A stretch of DNA of 64,000 nucleotides, taken from NCBI GenBank assembly GCA_020284085.1, contig JACEVL010000153.1, forward strand, positions 356,501 through 420,500, written 5' to 3'. A program made the position numbers and the translations under genes. The stretch comes from Aporrectodea caliginosa (Eukaryota; Annelida; Clitellata; Crassiclitellata; Lumbricidae). Every line of letters begins with the position of its first letter. The first letter of the stretch is position 1. A model generated the notes under the pieces. The model worked only from the letters and a program-made list of their open reading frames with translations, searched no databases and was not told the DNA's origin. Of this stretch, positions 1-13,368 are shown piece by piece.

Positions 1-622
1 AATGAATAAATTTTTAATTTAATATTTTCAGATTAGTGTTCAAAGTGTTCGAGTGTTCTATGTTCAAAACTAGTATTGACAATATCCGGTCATTACAGTT
101 ACTGTTTACAGTTTATGCAGGTATACTCGGCAAGAACGACATAATTGCGCTTACTTTTTGCACAGATTATATTCGACTTCTTATCATTTTCTTATGATTT
201 TGTCCACTTGTCAAATAAGTGCAAGTTGTTTAGGATATTGACTTTCTATTCTACGCACCACATCGTCAAATCTAAGGGTACGTGATAATTTCTGGAACCG
301 ATTTCAAGTCATGCTGTCGCTGAAACAACGTCTAAACTCTACATTTTTGCTGTACTGCTTCATTTCTAGGTTTGTCAGATATATCACTCCATGTTTCACC
401 ATAAATGGCACTGCCTTCCTTATTTATCCACTTCCGTTTCCTTTAGAATTGTTTTTCACAACTAGTTTGAACCTGTTAGCAGACTGTCAACATTTTTGGC
501 AATAAATTTACTAAGTAAACAATATATAATAGTTTATATTTGTTAAAATACATTTAAAATCAATGTTAGCTCAATAAAAATGCATTTTGTTATTCTTACA
601 TATGTCAGAATTATTCAGTTTA
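1..622. other. AT-rich DNA without recognisable feature
   Basis: I read this stretch on both strands and found no supported gene, repeat unit or transposon end. The only longer open frame (311-505) has no motif and no codon bias that I can see. Confidence 0.6.
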
Positions 623-843
623 CACTGGGGTCAAAAATGACCCCACTGGTACTCAGGGTATAAATGGTATACCAGCGCCATCTGGTGATAGAAAATGTCA
701 AATAAAACTTGGAATTTTGTACAAAACAGGATTACCTATAAAGTCATAAAATTTCGTTGAGATATCTCTTATGGGGGGTGAGCAGCACTAGTGCAAACTA
801 CCTCTGGGGTCATTTTTGACCCCACTGGTAGTCGCAGGGTTAA
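623..843. mobile_element. piggyBac-like terminal repeats (two ends, same orientation)
   Basis: Two copies of a palindromic end motif lie at 627-644 and 806-823 (GGGGTCA-N4-TGACCCC), each followed by CCACTGGTA and then CAGGG. The right copy runs directly into TTAA at 840-843; read inward from there it starts CCCTG, as piggyBac-type ends next to a TTAA target do. The left copy is followed by TATAA instead, so its target is decayed or different. Both ends face the same way, so this is not one simple inverted-repeat element. The family assignment is an inference from end sequence only. Confidence 0.4.
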
Positions 844-943
844 TGGCCATTAACATCTGTTTTATACACAGCATGTGTAAAGTTATCAGATATGCATACA
901 CTCACGTACAGTAAGAAACAAACAGCAATTACACACACTTTAG

Positions 944-946
<3 letters not shown>

Positions 947-998
<52 letters not shown>

Positions 999-1073
999 AT
1001 TGTGATATATAATTATATATGCATATATATGTATATATGCATGATGATGATGATGATGATGATGACGATGATA
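947..1073. repeat. (TA)n and (ATG)n microsatellites
   Basis: A (TA)n tract covers 947-994 and a short (ATG)n tract covers about 1040-1073. His- and Tyr-rich open frames here are translations of the repeats. Confidence 0.9.
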
Positions 1074-1102
1074 CATGATGATTACGATGTATGCATATGC
1101 AT

Positions 1103-1313
1103 GAGCACTTGTTATAGCGCCCCTTCAAGATTTCTACTCAGAGGCGATCCCGACAACAGCGTGGACACTGAATCGGAGTTTCACGCCGAAGCGCATGAGC
1201 AATTGCGAGTGAAGGACTTGCCCAGGGTCCCTACGCGGCGGCTTGAGGTGGATTCGAACCCTCAACCCTCCGGCTGCAAGGCACCGAATATACCCCTACA
1301 CCACCGCGCCCCA
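1103..1313 (-). mobile_element. SINE-1, full-length copy (tRNA-derived, CORE/MIR-like body)
   Basis: On the minus strand the copy begins with a tRNA-like head: an A-box-like GGTGGTGTAGGGG followed by the B box GGTTCGAATCC. The body contains CCCTGGGCAAGTCCTTCACT, which resembles the conserved core of MIR/CORE-SINEs. The 3' end reads CTTGAAGGGGCGCTATAAC. Other copies are at 11.58, 26.17 and 61.64 kb. This is the only copy here that keeps the complete head. It lies head-first against the GAT array at 1314. Confidence 0.85.
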
Positions 1314-1733
<420 letters not shown>

Positions 1734-2269
1734 CTAATATGTATAATTATGATTGTAGCCTATATTTTATAATCATAATTATATACATATTACATGTACC
1801 CTAGATTTACTGTATATAATATAATTATGTATTTGCACTCGTATCCTGCTCCTTTAGACGTTTGCGTTACTGAACAAGTATTGTTCAGTGAGTCACATTT
1901 CTTGGAATCGGCGGAATTGGTGGAAAACTGGAAAATTCCAGTCTCCGTGGAGTTTCCACTGCAGAGTATGGCTCGCGCTGGATACGCATTACGCACTACA
2001 TGTGGAAGTTATTCAGAACTGGAAAAACACGTCTCTGCATGACGAGGCGCAATATAAATCTGAGAAAATATTTACGATTACAGGCATTTTCGTCGCAGTA
2101 TGTCATCTGGTTTCCCTGACCTTTGACTTTTGACTTGTGACCGGATCTGGTCCAGAAGACTTTAACTTCACCAGTTATTGTCTTATAAAACGTTAATCAT
2201 CTATGAAAACGGCGCTACAAAAGTTGAGAGAAGGACCTGGTGGCCATTTTAAATCAATGTGAAATTAAG
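1734..2269. other. Unannotated; one AT palindrome
   Basis: Positions 1742-1754 and 1771-1783 form a 13-bp inverted repeat (TATAATTATGATT) that could extrude a cruciform. I see nothing else supportable in this stretch. Confidence 0.5.
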
Positions 2270-2995
2270 GCATGTTGTTCAGGCATACTCTCAGGCAGCA
2301 AGGAAGGAAGGCAGAGGCACAGGCAAAGAGAAAGAGGTCAGTTACAAAGGCAAGGGCAAGCACACAGAAGCAGGTATTCATAGATGCAAAAGAAGAGAGA
2401 AAATAGGCAAGCAGGGAGACAGACAGGCAGAGACAAACCAACAGACAGATTGACAGACAGCCAGGCAGATACACAGGCAGTTAGACACGCAAAGAGATAG
2501 TCAAACAAGCAGATAGCTTGAGAGACAGACAGATAGAAAAACCGACAGATAGCCACACAGACAAACTGCCAGACAAGCATACAGACAATCAGAAAACAAT
2601 CATACAGATAGATACGGAGGCAGGCAGATCACACAAACAGACGGAAAGACATACTTGAAGGCAGGCAGAAAGAAAGGCAGAGAAATGAAGATAGCCAGCC
2701 AGAAAAGAGAAAGGTCACTTAGATAGGCAAGCACACAGAGCAACATAAATTCAGAGACGGAAACAAGACAGAAAAGGGATGCAGGTAGGCAGGCGGGCGG
2801 GCGGGCAGACTGAGACAACCAGCAGACAGGCAGATACAGACAGACAAACCAACAGACAGGCATACCGGCAGTCAAACAAACACACAGACAGACAGATTGA
2901 TGAACACGCAGGCAGTCAGGCAATCGCATAGACACATAAACAGACACACAGAAATACATCCAGACAGACAAGCAGGCAGACAAGCAGTGAGAGTC
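2270..2995. repeat. Degenerate CAGA/GGCA repeat tract
   Basis: About 725 bp of interrupted CAGACAGG-type tetranucleotide repeats. Cys- and Leu-rich frames on the minus strand are repeat translations. 2996-3235 is a short non-repetitive spacer with no recognisable feature. Confidence 0.85.
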
Positions 2996-3235
2996 ACCAA
3001 AAGTGCACTCGTTCTGTTTCGGATAGGAACCGAGCAATGGAAACACATTTCGTGCAGGTCAGCTGCGATGGTTCTACGTTGTTTACCAGATTGGATGGAA
3101 TGCGTCACTTGTGGGCGATATAAACGACTAATCCGGTCGATGGCTGATCCGACGATCATTTAATTATACAGACCACGGTTCAAAGCGATCAACGTCTTGT
3201 CTGTGACTCTGTTGAGAGGTCTAACGACTCTAAGA

Positions 3236-3830
3236 GAGCAATGAAGAAGGAGGTAGGGAGGGAGGAAGGGAGGGAGGAAGGAGGAGGAAGGAAGGAAGGA
3301 GGAGGAAGGAGAAGAGGAGAGGAGGAAGGAGGGAGGGAAAGGAAGGAAGGAAGGAAGGGAGGAGGAGGGGAGGGAAGAAGGAAGGAGGGAAGGGAGGAGG
3401 CAGGGAGGGAGGGAGGGAAAAGGAAGGAATAAGGAAAAGAGAGAGTTAGGAAGACAAGACAAAGAAATGGAAAATAGATGGATGGATTATTAGAAAATGA
3501 GGGAAGGATTGATGACAGAAGGGAAGGAGAAAGTTGGAGATAAAGAAAGAAGAGAAGAAAGAAAGAAAGAAAGAAGGAAAGAAAGAAAGAAAAGCAGAAA
3601 GTGAGAAAGAAAAAGAAAGAAAGGAAAGAGAAAGATATACGCAGGGAATGAATGAATGAATGAATGAATGAGTGAATGAATGAATGAATGAATGAATGAA
3701 GGAAGGAAGGAAGGAAGGAAGGAAGGAAGGAAAGAGTGATGGAAGGATCGATGGATGTTTGGGTGGATGGATGGAAGGAAGGAGGAAGAGATCTCCCATC
3801 TCAGATGGGAGGTGCGGAGGTGAAGTGGGT
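3236..3830. repeat. Purine-rich tract: GGAAGGA, GAAA and GAAT repeats
   Basis: Successive blocks of GGGAGGAA, then GAAA, then GAAT (3648-3700), then GGAA and GGAT repeats. The plus strand is almost all purine, so the tract could form triplex or other non-B DNA. No coding signal. Confidence 0.85.
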
Positions 3831-3937
3831 GTGTTGGGGAAACGACCCAATTGAACGAACCGCCTTTACTGCTGTCGCAACAGAACATAACGACTCTTTA
3901 GGGGCAGAGAGCAATCGCTGGAGGCGCCACTGATTTC

Positions 3938-3999
3938 GGAATTAACAACAGAGGCCCACGTACAGCCATTAACCCGTTAACGACGGCGGTCTGTCTACA

Positions 4000-4036
<37 letters not shown>

Positions 4037-4548
4037 GTCTGCGTCTCTCTGTCAATCTTGGATCGGATTTGATTTGAGATATCGGCCATTAACTCACACA
4101 TGAAGGCGGTCTCTTTAACTCTCTGTCTGCCTGTGTACATGTGCGCCTGGCTGGCAGTTTCTCTCACTGCTTCTCTGTATGATTTTAGAATTTCACGGCC
4201 TAACAGAGGCCCACGTCTCCCTCTCCCTCTCCCTCTCCCTCTCCCTCTCCCTCTCCCTCTCCTCTCCTCTCTCCCTCTCCCTCTGACCTCTCCTCTCCCT
4301 CGGACGGATGGATCTCCATCTCCATCTCCATCTCCATCTCCATCTCCATCTCCATCTCCATCTCCCTCAGCCTGTCCCCGTCCCTGTCCCTGGATCCTGC
4401 CCTGCCCCTGCCCTGTCCCCCTGTCCCTGCCCCTGTCCTGCCCCTGTCCCTGTCCTCTCCCTGTCCCTGTCCTGTCCCTGTCCCTGTCCCTGTCCTGGTC
4501 CCTGATCCCTGTCCCTGCCCCTGTCCCTGTCCCTGTCCGGATCCCTGT

Positions 4549-4596
<48 letters not shown>

Positions 4597-4959
4597 TGTC
4601 CCTGTCCCTGTCCTGTCCCTGTGGATGTCCCTGTCCCTGATGGATGTCCCCTGTCCCTGATGGATGTTTGGGTCCTGGATGGATGGTCCCTGTCCCTGAT
4701 GGATGTCCCTGTCCTGTCCCTGTCCCTGTCCCTGTGGGTGTCCCCTGTCCCTGTCCCAATTGAACTGTCCCTGCCTGTCCCTACTCCCTGTCCCTGTCCC
4801 AGTCCCTGTCCCTGTCCCTGTCCTGTCCTGTCCCTGTCCCTGTCCCTGTCCCCCTGCCCCTGCCCCTTTCGGAATCCCTGTCCCTGTCCCTGTCCTGTCC
4901 CTGTCATTAACCCCTGTCACTGTCTGTCCTGTCTGTCTACATGTCTGTCTGTCCCTGTC

Positions 4960-4996
<37 letters not shown>

Positions 4997-5547
4997 TGTC
5001 TGTCCCTGTCCCTGTCTCTCTCTCTGTCTGTCTCTCTCTCTCTGTCTGTCTCTCTCTCTCTGTCAATCTAGATATCGGCCATTAACTCACATATGAGGGC
5101 GGTCTCTTTCTCTCTCTGTCTCTCTGTCTACATCTCTCCTCTCTGGCATCTCCTCTCACTCCATCTCTGTCTCCATTCCATCTCCATCTCCATTAACAAC
5201 AGAGGCCCTCTGCACAGTCCGTCTGTCTGTCTGTCTGTCTCCTGCCCCTGCCTCTGCCTCTGCCTCCCTGCCCCCTGCCCTGCCTCTGCCCCTGCCTCTG
5301 CCCTGCCTCTGCCTGTCTCTGTCTCTGTCCTGTGCCTCTGCCTGTGCCTCTGCCTGTCCCTCTCCCTCTCCTCTCCCTGCCTCTGCCTCTCCCTCTGCCC
5401 TGTCTCCCTGTCCTGTCCCTGTCCTCCCACTCCCTGTCCCTGTCCCTCTCCCTCTCCCTCTCCCTCTCCCTGTCTCTCTCTCCTGTCCCTCTCTCCTCTC
5501 CCTCTCCCTCTCCCTCTCCCTCTCTCTCTCTCTCTCCTCTCCCTCTC

Positions 5548-5645
<98 letters not shown>
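3938..5645. repeat. Macro-repeat with (TGTC)n, (CCCTGT)n and (CT)n cores
   Basis: Pyrimidine-rich simple repeats dominate: TGTC near 4000-4035, CCCTCT and CCATCT near 4205-4365, CCCTGT through about 5005, CT through 5640. Unique-looking anchors recur in order. GATATCGGCCATTAACTCAC occurs near 4078 and 5071, AACAGAGGCCC near 3946, 4203 and 5195, and GTCTACATGTCTGTCTG near 3991 and 4936. This gives a larger repeat of roughly 0.95-1.0 kb. The long Arg/Gly/Asp/Gln and Pro/Ser/Leu open frames are repeat artefacts. Confidence 0.8.
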
Positions 5646-5711
5646 TCTCTGTCCAGCAAAACCCCCTCTAGAAGAAAATCAGTCCCTTAATCTAACCCTA
5701 CAGCAGCCATA

Positions 5712-5943
5712 GACGACTTCATTTTCTTAGAGTCTCGTCATATAATGGCGGGTGGCCAGTCCCCTCCCTCGCCGTCTCATCTTCTGACCGACAGTGTACG
5801 GTCAGTGTACTCATTACAGCTGAATTGGCAATGGGGTTCCGGTGGAACACAAATATCAAACGAAATGTCTGCCCTGGCGTGGATTTGAACCCCGACCTCT
5901 CAAGAGACATTCCAGCACGCTAACCACTACACTATCAACCGTC
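5712..5943 (-). mobile_element. SINE-2, copy a (tRNA-derived)
   Basis: Read on the minus strand, the head has TAGTGTAGTGGTTAGCGTGC (A-box region) and GGTTCAAATCC (B box). The body carries GATGAGACGGCGAG and the copy ends near AAATGAAGTCGTC. A second copy on the same strand is at 7863-8083. A short open frame across it lacks any protein similarity I recognise. Confidence 0.75.
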
Positions 5944-6599
5944 TGAAGATCCTCTACCCATTACCCCTCAGCCTCTCCACTGCAAATACAATTCCCATCT
6001 GTTGAAGAATTATTCCTGCCCCGAATCAGCAACTCTTCTCCCTTCCAACCATTCTCACCCTAAACATCCCCTCATTAGCAGCTCCTCTGCTTCCTTCTCG
6101 TTCGGGTCTCTCCGGCAACTGCTGCAGTTTGTTCTTCACCTGTTTTTTCTGGACAACTCCTCTGACGTGACGCAGCGCTCGTGAATAATCTGTTGCCCTT
6201 AGCTTAGCTTTCATGTTGCGCTTTAGCATGTTTGGAGTTTCCCATTACGATGCTATTTTTATTCATATAATTATGCAAAATGCGCATTATTAATTATTTA
6301 TATTCCATTCTATCCTATAACGTAAATATAAGAAAAACTGTGTGGGTACATAGGCCCTATCTATGTATGTATATTCGTTTATTTAATAAAACAACAGGCA
6401 GAACGCTGTAGGTTAACAATAACAGTTAACAGTATGGCTACCTATGGATGGGTTAGTTACTAAGTAGGCTACATGTTTTTATATAACATTCTAGGAATAA
6501 AGTTCATCGAGTCTTTATCGGGGAGGGTGAAATTGTGTGCCCTTTGTCGGAAGTTATAATTTATAAATAGTACGAAAAAAATTTTACCGACTGGTTAGG
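5944..6599. other. Unannotated AT-rich DNA
   Basis: No gene, repeat array or transposon end that I can support. Two short open frames near 6002-6229 overlap on opposite strands and look spurious. Confidence 0.5.
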
Positions 6600-6815
6600 T
6601 CAAAAGCATCATACATGTTATGTAATTGAAACAATTCACAAGAACACGAATGACAGAAGACATAAATCTTAACTATACTAACAGAACAGACAGCCTGCAA
6701 TACACGGCGCTAATAGCAGCCTACAAAGCATATCCGCCCTACGGAACTCGAACTCGGTACCTCTCGCTCTCTATGCCAGTGTGTTATCCAATGCGCTCGA
6801 GTGAGGCACATTGTG
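6600..6815 (-). mobile_element. SINE-3, copy a (tRNA-derived)
   Basis: The minus strand has GCGCATTGGATAACACACTGG (given here in full because it spans the A box) and a GAGTTCGAGT B box. A body rich in GTTCTGTTAGTA and TTCTTGTGAATTG follows. Copies at 10712-10960 and 29726-29945 align along most of their length. This copy lacks the AAT tail seen in the other two. Confidence 0.75.
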
Positions 6816-6998
6816 ACAGCGGAAAAACAACATTGTTGTCGGTTCTTGGCGTCAACAATACGAAATGAATACATAGTATAATTAGAGTATTGGAAGTCAT
6901 GCCAATACTTAGCGACATTTATTGAATCTCAGAGCAGTTGGCTCTGTGCGTACGCTGTTCCTTCAAGTTATGAAAACCTGACTACCAACTTGAAGTTT

Positions 6999-7060
6999 TT
7001 TTTTTTAATCCACAGTTTAACGTCATCATATGACATCAAAGGCCGTTGACGACAATTCAA
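6999..7060. repeat. Dispersed TTTAACG module
   Basis: This copy contains TTTAACG, 14 bases, CAAAG, then GCCGTTGACGAC. Close copies occur near 15011, 17339 and 33616. The arms GTCATCA/GTCGTCA and TGACGAC make it partly palindromic. See the finding on this family. Confidence 0.6.
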
Positions 7061-7266
7061 TATTATGTACAGTACAATTGAAACAAAATTGATAGAGTTA
7101 AAGGCATCTAAACAGTACTTTATAATGTCACTAATATTAATTGTTTAGCAGCATAATATTATAGTCAGTTAAGATACTAATGTCAATGTTACTTGTATAA
7201 GATAACATACTGTAGGTTGGTCTTTCAACGCTTTGCAGTTATATATAGTACCGGGTGTGAATGTAT

Positions 7267-7281
7267 TAAAGGTGTTCAAGT
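7267..7281 (+). repeat. Dispersed AAAGGTGT core
   Basis: TTAAAGGTGTTCAAG, the first clear member of the dispersed AAAGGTGTC family in the window. Confidence 0.5.
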
Positions 7282-7307
7282 AGACGTCAATATAAAAATC
7301 GTTGTTA

Positions 7308-7331
7308 TTATAATTATTATAATTATTATTA

Positions 7332-7419
<88 letters not shown>

Positions 7420-7457
7420 TTATTATTATTATTATTGTTGTTATTATTATTATTATG
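7308..7457. repeat. (ATT)n microsatellite
   Basis: A nearly pure ATT array with a few interruptions. Poly-Leu and poly-Ile frames are artefacts. Confidence 0.95.
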
Positions 7458-7862
7458 TCAAACATTTCGAACACGCGCAAGATAACAGAAATTTAAATCC
7501 GAGACGCGGTTAGTCAGTCGCCAGGTGAAGAGCAGTTAGATAATTATTCCGATGTCAACCATCATTTATAGGCTAACAGGCTAGACAAAGGTGGATCCAG
7601 TCGGCAATCGGGCATTACCCCTTTTAGTTTTGGGGCACCGATCGACCCCAACCGGTTTCTGCGATGGCTGCCCACCGAAATACTATGGTAACCCTGTGCA
7701 AAGCAAGGAAACAAGAAAAGTAGGGAAACAAAAGCAAAATAGAACAGTCATTTTGTGGCATTCTGTAAAATAAAACAGGAATTGTCGAATGATCAAGAAG
7801 AAGAAGAGGAAGCGGAAAGCAGTTAAGCCAGGTCCCGAGGCAGCCATGGGTATGAAGTGTTA

Positions 7863-8083
7863 GCGACTTCATTATTTTAGCCTTGGTAGGCCTATTTGAT
7901 TGCGGATGACCAGTCGTCTTCCTCGCCGTCTCATCTTCCCATCAGCAGTGTACGGTCAATAGCATGGTGCGCAGGTGGGGCAGAAATCTCAGTGAAATTT
8001 CTGCCATGGCCTGATTTTACCCCGCTAACCCCCGTCCTCTCAATTGACGATCCAGCGCGCTAAAAACCACACCGTAGGGCAGC
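7863..8083 (-). mobile_element. SINE-2, copy b
   Basis: It aligns with 5712-5943 through GACTTCATT, CTCGCCGTCTCATCTTC, CAGTGTACGGTCA and the promoter region. The B box is decayed (about 8016-8026), so this copy is older or more mutated than copy a. Confidence 0.65.
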
Positions 8084-8522
<439 letters not shown>

Positions 8523-8984
8523 TGTAATATATACAGGGAAACAGCTTCACTTTTCCCATGACGTTAGACCTTGGGTTGTCAGTCGTAGAGAGACGTAAAG
8601 ATCCGAAGCATAAATATTGACAATGTCGTGGACTATGCCGGAAGATTAGTCGCACCCGTTTATAAGACGCAGCTAAGTCGATTGGATATTCATCATCATG
8701 CAATGTCCATTGTCCACCCCAGACAAATAAACTGTCATGGTCTGTGCTTTAGGAATAATGCCTTTACGAGCATTGTCATAACTTAGAAGAACAATCGAAT
8801 CTCAGTTCATATAATCTATTCTAAACTAAGGTTAATCTAATCTAATCTATTCTAATCTACTCTAGTGTAAACTGGAAAGGTCAGTTTCAAGTCAACAGTT
8901 TATGCACACGTACATGCATGCATAAATACATAAACACATATGCACACAAACATACATAGGTAATACATGCATATATATATATGT

Positions 8985-9200
8985 GCTTTCTCGGTTGTTG
9001 GCCCTTCCATCTGGAATGACCTACCACTTAAGCTTCGTTTTTTACTTGTAAGTCATCTGACAGGGTTCTACAAGTCCCTCAAGTCACCAGGTTATTTTCT
9101 TTAATCGTGGCTGGGACCGACAGTTACGTATGCATAAGCTGAGTAGTTATCTTGAAGGGGCGCTATATAAATGCTCTGAATGAATGAATGAATGAATATA
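8985..9200 (+). pseudogene. L2/CR1-like LINE, 3' end of ORF2 plus tail
   Basis: An open stretch at 8985-9104 encodes the usual last residues of an L2/CR1-type reverse transcriptase ORF, including GPSIWNDLPLKLR, and ends at TAA. The 3' untranslated part ends CTTGAAGGGGCGCTATATAA, followed by a (GAAT)n tail. L2 elements are known for TGAA-type tails. The element is cut off upstream of 8985, as expected for a 5'-truncated insertion. Its end matches the 3' end of SINE-1, which suggests this LINE family mobilises that SINE. Confidence 0.8.
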
Positions 9201-9354
9201 CAAACATGAAAACTTGCATAACACAAGCATTCATACATACACATGCATACATGCACACATACATTACTACATATTCACATAAATGCATACATATACACAC
9301 ACATAAATATACAGACAGGCAGTTAGACATACAAACAATATGTGCATGCATTTA

Positions 9355-9500
9355 CCTTACATATAATGACAAATAGCCACTGGTGGGAAAAGAGTTATTT
9401 TCATCCATTGAATAACGAGACATTTACAGCAATTGTTTAATCATCCGTCAAAATGAAGTCAACCGAGAGACCAGAGATACTTCGTTCAAATAGTAAACTC
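9355..9500 (+). repeat. Local direct duplication, copy 1
   Basis: The block from AAAGAGTTATTTTCAT through GAGACATTTACAGCAATTG to the AGAGATACT region is repeated at 10025-10190 with substitutions. Both copies follow TACATA-rich sequence. Confidence 0.75.
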
Positions 9501-9512
9501 CAACTGCTCTAT

Positions 9513-9655
9513 ACTCTAAAGCTAAACGCAGGGCACCAGCTTATTCACGAGCCTTTTAAGATAGGATGGAATACAACCAGCCAGACAGTTACGTATCAGC
9601 ATAAGGCTGTCTTGCATAGGCAACCAGAGCAGCTTCTTGTCCTGCATGTAGTTGG
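9513..9655 (-). mobile_element. L2/CR1-like LINE fragment
   Basis: It is homologous at the nucleotide level to 11827-11965 and 26405-26540 (anchors CTAAACGCAGG, CAGCTTATTCAC, ATAGGATGGA). The minus strand of those copies reads as a decayed reverse transcriptase C-terminal region. Confidence 0.6.
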
Positions 9656-9842
9656 ATAATTATATACGGGTGATGCCTGTCCCAAGACTGGAGAAAGGAG
9701 GAGGGCAACGTCAATTTTTCGTTCGATTATCTTTGTTATGAAACAATGTTTTTGAACAGTCACTAACCAACTACTAGTCGTTAAGAGGTTGCAATGAAAC
9801 TTCAGCGAAAGATACTCCTATATATAGTATCTGATAGCAACG

Positions 9843-9892
9843 AATTAAAGGTGTCTAAAGGCTGAATAAAGGAGAGCGACGCTAATCATATT
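9843..9892 (+). repeat. Dispersed module with both cores
   Basis: TTAAAGGTGTCTAAAG is followed by GCTGAATAAAGGAGAGCGAC and GCTAATCAT. The same order, with variation, recurs on the opposite strand near 11341-11395. Confidence 0.6.
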
Positions 9893-10024
9893 TATAAACG
9901 AACGCATACACCTACACAATACTTGCATACACACATACATAACTACATATTATACGTACATAGATACTTTATATACAGACATAAAATACAGATAGACAGA
10001 ACGACATGTATATGTATGTGCACA

Positions 10025-10190
10025 TGCATATGCCTTATAGATATCGACAAATGGCAGCCGTTGGGAAAAGAGTTATTTTCATCGAATGTATAACGAGACA
10101 TTTACAGCAATTGTTTTATCAGTCGTCAAAATTAAGGCAACCGAGAGACGAGAGATACTCCGCTCGGACGGACAGAAACTCAATCTGAAC
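10025..10190 (+). repeat. Local direct duplication, copy 2
   Basis: Second copy of 9355-9500. Divergence is clear but low enough for an unambiguous alignment by eye. The following 10191-10600 has nothing I can annotate. Confidence 0.75.
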
Positions 10191-10603
10191 GCATATCCTA
10201 CGGAATAAAACACACTCGGAAATAAAATATTCGCCCCTCGACTTCCTAGAAGAGTTCGATACGCTGTCTCGGCTGCGTCAGGTCCGGCGGGGTTACGAAT
10301 GGCAGCGAATCGATGCGTGGAAGGTCATTTGTAAATGGAGGCAATAAATTCACATCCGAAAGCAGTAGTTGCCCTGAATTTATTTACGATGGCTGAAGGA
10401 TCATGTCTAGTAAGAACAGTTATCACCGTTGACGCAGTATCTATTCGACGAACTATAGCAGCGCATGTATGTGATTTGCTAGTGTTCATTTATATAGCTC
10501 CTCTACAGTATAACACATTAGAGTTGCTCCCAACAAGACTGTGGAAGACCCCGAAAGGACAGACTGATCTTCAATCGTTTTCGAAATAGAGGCATGGATA
10601 GGA

Positions 10604-10960
<357 letters not shown>

Positions 10961-11577
10961 CGGAAGTAGGTCATGTCGCAGATAGCATGAAAACCAGTTC
11001 GAGAATGAGGGACTGAAGATTCCATCTTGCATTGTGGAAGTATGCGTCGGGTGAACAACTAGGTCACCCTGTGCTGCAGAGCAAGGAAATCTACGACCAG
11101 TGAACGATAACATTGGAATACGTATCTCTCAAATTGTAATCGTAAACTCGAAACATCTAAAACGCTACTTTAGAAACTGACTCTGCAGATTACACTAGAC
11201 AAGATTTGATTTGATAATACTTCGAAGAACACTGTCCTACCTGACGTGGCTTTTGTGTGACCCTGCGAAACTTCGGAGCTTTCCATTGTATAAAATAATG
11301 TCGGTTAATTGGTTAATTGCTATTTAACACCGATTTGTCAAAACAAAGATGATTAGCTTCGCTCTTCTTTAATCCAGCATTTAGACACCTTTAATTCGTT
11401 TCTATCTGACGTTATATAAATGTATCTTTCGTTCAATCGCTAATAGAACACGTCAAATCTGGGAGTGGTTGGTTAGTGACTGCTGAAAAGCACTGTGTCA
11501 TAACAAAGATAATCGAACGAAAAACTGACGTCGCCCTCCTCTCCTGCTTTCTGCAGTCTTGGGACTGGCATCACCAG

Positions 11578-11768
11578 TATGTACGGTGCCTTGCAGCCGG
11601 AGGGTTGCGGGTTCGAATCCACCTCAAGCCGTCGCGTAGGGACCCTGGGCAAGTCTTTCACTCGCAATTGCTCATGCACTTCGGCGTGAAACTCCGATTC
11701 AGTGTCCGCGCTGTAGTCGAGAGCGCCTCTGAGTAGAAATCTTGAAGGGGCGCTATAACAAGTGCTCA
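11578..11768 (+). mobile_element. SINE-1, copy 2 (5' truncated)
   Basis: Starts just upstream of CGGTGCCTTGCAGCCGG, keeps the B box GGTTCGAATCC, the CORE-like CCCTGGGCAAGTC and the 3' end CTTGAAGGGGCGCTATAAC. The A-box part of the head is missing. The equivalent copy is at 26165 in the other segmental duplicate, so the insertion predates the duplication. Confidence 0.8.
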
Positions 11769-11819
11769 TACATACATGCATATAATCATTATCTAACTAC
11801 ATGTTGTACGAGCTGCACT

Positions 11820-12340
11820 TGTTGCTAAGCTAAACGCAGGACAACAGCTTATTCACGGGCTTTCTAAGATAGGATGGAGCACAATCAGCCACTCAGCTGC
11901 GTATCAGCATAAGGATCTTTTACTCAATACGTCTTCGCATGGGCAACCAATGCAGCTCATCCCGTCTGTAATCAGACACACATTACCACACTTCGGAATC
12001 CAATCAATCAGCGGAGATTCTGCTTTTAATGCCAGAAAAGACAGGCCCGAATAAATAGCATTACCATAATCGACCCTAGTGCCTAGTAGTGCGCTTGAAT
12101 AGACATGTATGCGTCAGGGTAGAAGCGACTTTGGCAGATTGTGAGTTGCGTATAGTGCGGATCGGGCGTAGATGATGATAAAAACAATGTTCGACACACC
12201 GTCATCACATGCTCAGGGAAGGTCAATTCCGGGTTAAGTGTTAACACCCAGGTCACACATCGAAGTAAGAAGGGAAGGGAAACTCCAAGTTAAGCAAGTC
12301 CATCTTGTAGAGCTTCCGACATTTAACAATGCAGATTCAA
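11820..12340 (-). pseudogene. L2/CR1-like LINE fragment, reverse transcriptase region
   Basis: The minus strand aligns with 26396-26910, where the reading is better preserved. It carries the usual ordering of LDPELTFPE..VKTVC, then YGNAIYSGL, then a RRIE..ILML stretch. Frameshifts and stops break it. It lies beside SINE-1. Confidence 0.6.
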
Positions 12341-12477
12341 TCAATAAATCAATCAATCAATCAGATTAGTTAAGTTTCTCGGTGTTGTCCGAAATTTATT
12401 TTTAAAAACTCTTTCTAATCCCTTAAGACTGACATTCATCTTATTTTGTATATTATGAGGCACGCGTGCAAAAAATG

Positions 12478-13368
<891 letters not shown>

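Noticed and set aside
840..1128. His- and Tyr-rich minus-strand frames
   Set aside because: Translations of TA and ATG repeats plus part of a SINE.
3898..5712. Frames of up to 340 codons rich in Gly, Arg, Gln, Asp or Pro, Ser, Leu
   Set aside because: All follow from CCCTGT, CCCTCT and CT repeats; open frames occur on both strands in the same place.
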